From SCN-69-37 sp044507065 (GTDB lineage Bacteria > Acidobacteriota > Vicinamibacteria > Vicinamibacterales > SCN-69-37), in contig JBIQJY010000010.1 in assembly GCA_044507065.1 (NCBI GenBank), forward strand, positions 12,796-76,795: a DNA stretch of 64,000 nucleotides, given 5' to 3'. The notes under the pieces are model-generated. The model made no database searches and was not told where the DNA came from. It was given only the letters and a program-made list of their open reading frames with translations. The first letter of the stretch is position 1. Each line of letters opens with the position of its first letter. A program made the translations under genes and the position numbers. This document shows positions 63,948 to 64,000 of this stretch, in pieces.

Positions 63948-64000
63948 GCACGGGCTGAAGCCCGTGCGCTCCAGCACGCTATGGAGGCCACGGGCTTCAG
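63948..64000. repeat. REP/REPIN-like paired palindrome, copy 2, cut by the window edge
   Basis: Starts with the same GCACGGGCTGAAGCCCGTGC palindrome and GCTCCA, then a different short spacer, TGGAGG and CCACGGGCTTCAG up to the last base. The order and orientation match copy 1 at 62435-62498, but the spacer between the heads differs. Confidence 0.78.

Overview
The window is GC-rich, densely coded DNA, probably chromosomal, from a draft or metagenome assembly: it has four runs of exactly 100 N. Several traits suggest an Acidobacteriota bacterium, perhaps of the Vicinamibacteria type: a 1,223-residue TonB-dependent receptor with an N-terminal carboxypeptidase-regulatory-like domain, a VWFA-related secreted protein, many secreted TPR and beta-propeller proteins, PVC/Acidobacteria-style dehydrogenase-HEAT-cytochrome c proteins, and a BlaI/M56 pair carrying TonB C-terminal domains. 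This assignment is inference from gene content. I saw no tRNA, rRNA, CRISPR array, transposase or prophage gene.

Layout. 1-2.2 kb: ECF sigma factor, membrane TPR protein and secreted TPR protein (minus strand, start/stop overlaps). 2.9-5.3 kb: two-gene ABC transporter. 5.4-12.8 kb: a divergent assimilatory sulfur locus. Leftward run a cysteine synthase-JAMM protease fusion, cysD and cysN; rightward run siroheme synthase, uroporphyrinogen-III methyltransferase and sulfite reductase. The 490 bp between the arms holds what I consider the main discovery: each arm starts with a promoter, an almost leaderless short ORF packed with cysteine codons, and an intrinsic terminator whose 5' arm is complementary to the end of that ORF. 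This looks like a paired cysteine-responsive attenuator. 12.9-28.3 kb: a sugar or uronate oxidation region (uxaC, GntR regulator, TonB receptor, two dehydrogenase-cytochrome c paralogues, two TIM-barrel epimerases, Gfo/Idh oxidoreductase). 28.3-34.0 kb: a giant coiled-coil sensor whose histidine kinase core has lost its key residues, plus a PilZ protein. 34.3-38.6 kb: transhydrogenase subunits, a PLP enzyme and a GntP permease. 38.7-41.2 kb: an ArsR-methyltransferase regulator with ahcY. 41.3-46.3 kb: bacterial PH-domain proteins and the BlaI/BlaR-like pair. 46.5-52.0 kb: small secreted proteins, including a metalloprotease, a DUF1080 protein and a DUF4097 protein. 52.0-57.4 kb: two DAHP synthases of different subfamilies around a membrane protein and a FAD oxidase. 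57.5-64.0 kb: secreted VWFA, TPR, beta-propeller and ThuA proteins, with REP-like palindromes around thuA.

Two themes cut across the window. First, several promoters place the -10 box only 6-9 nt before the start codon, so leaderless mRNAs seem common. Second, two of the four N-gaps (44.3 and 59.0 kb) are scaffolding artefacts flanked by the same 55 bp; removing 155 bases restores one intact gene at each. The gap at 30.0 kb lies inside a 240-bp tandem repeat of the coiled-coil gene, and the one at 14.5 kb is unresolved.
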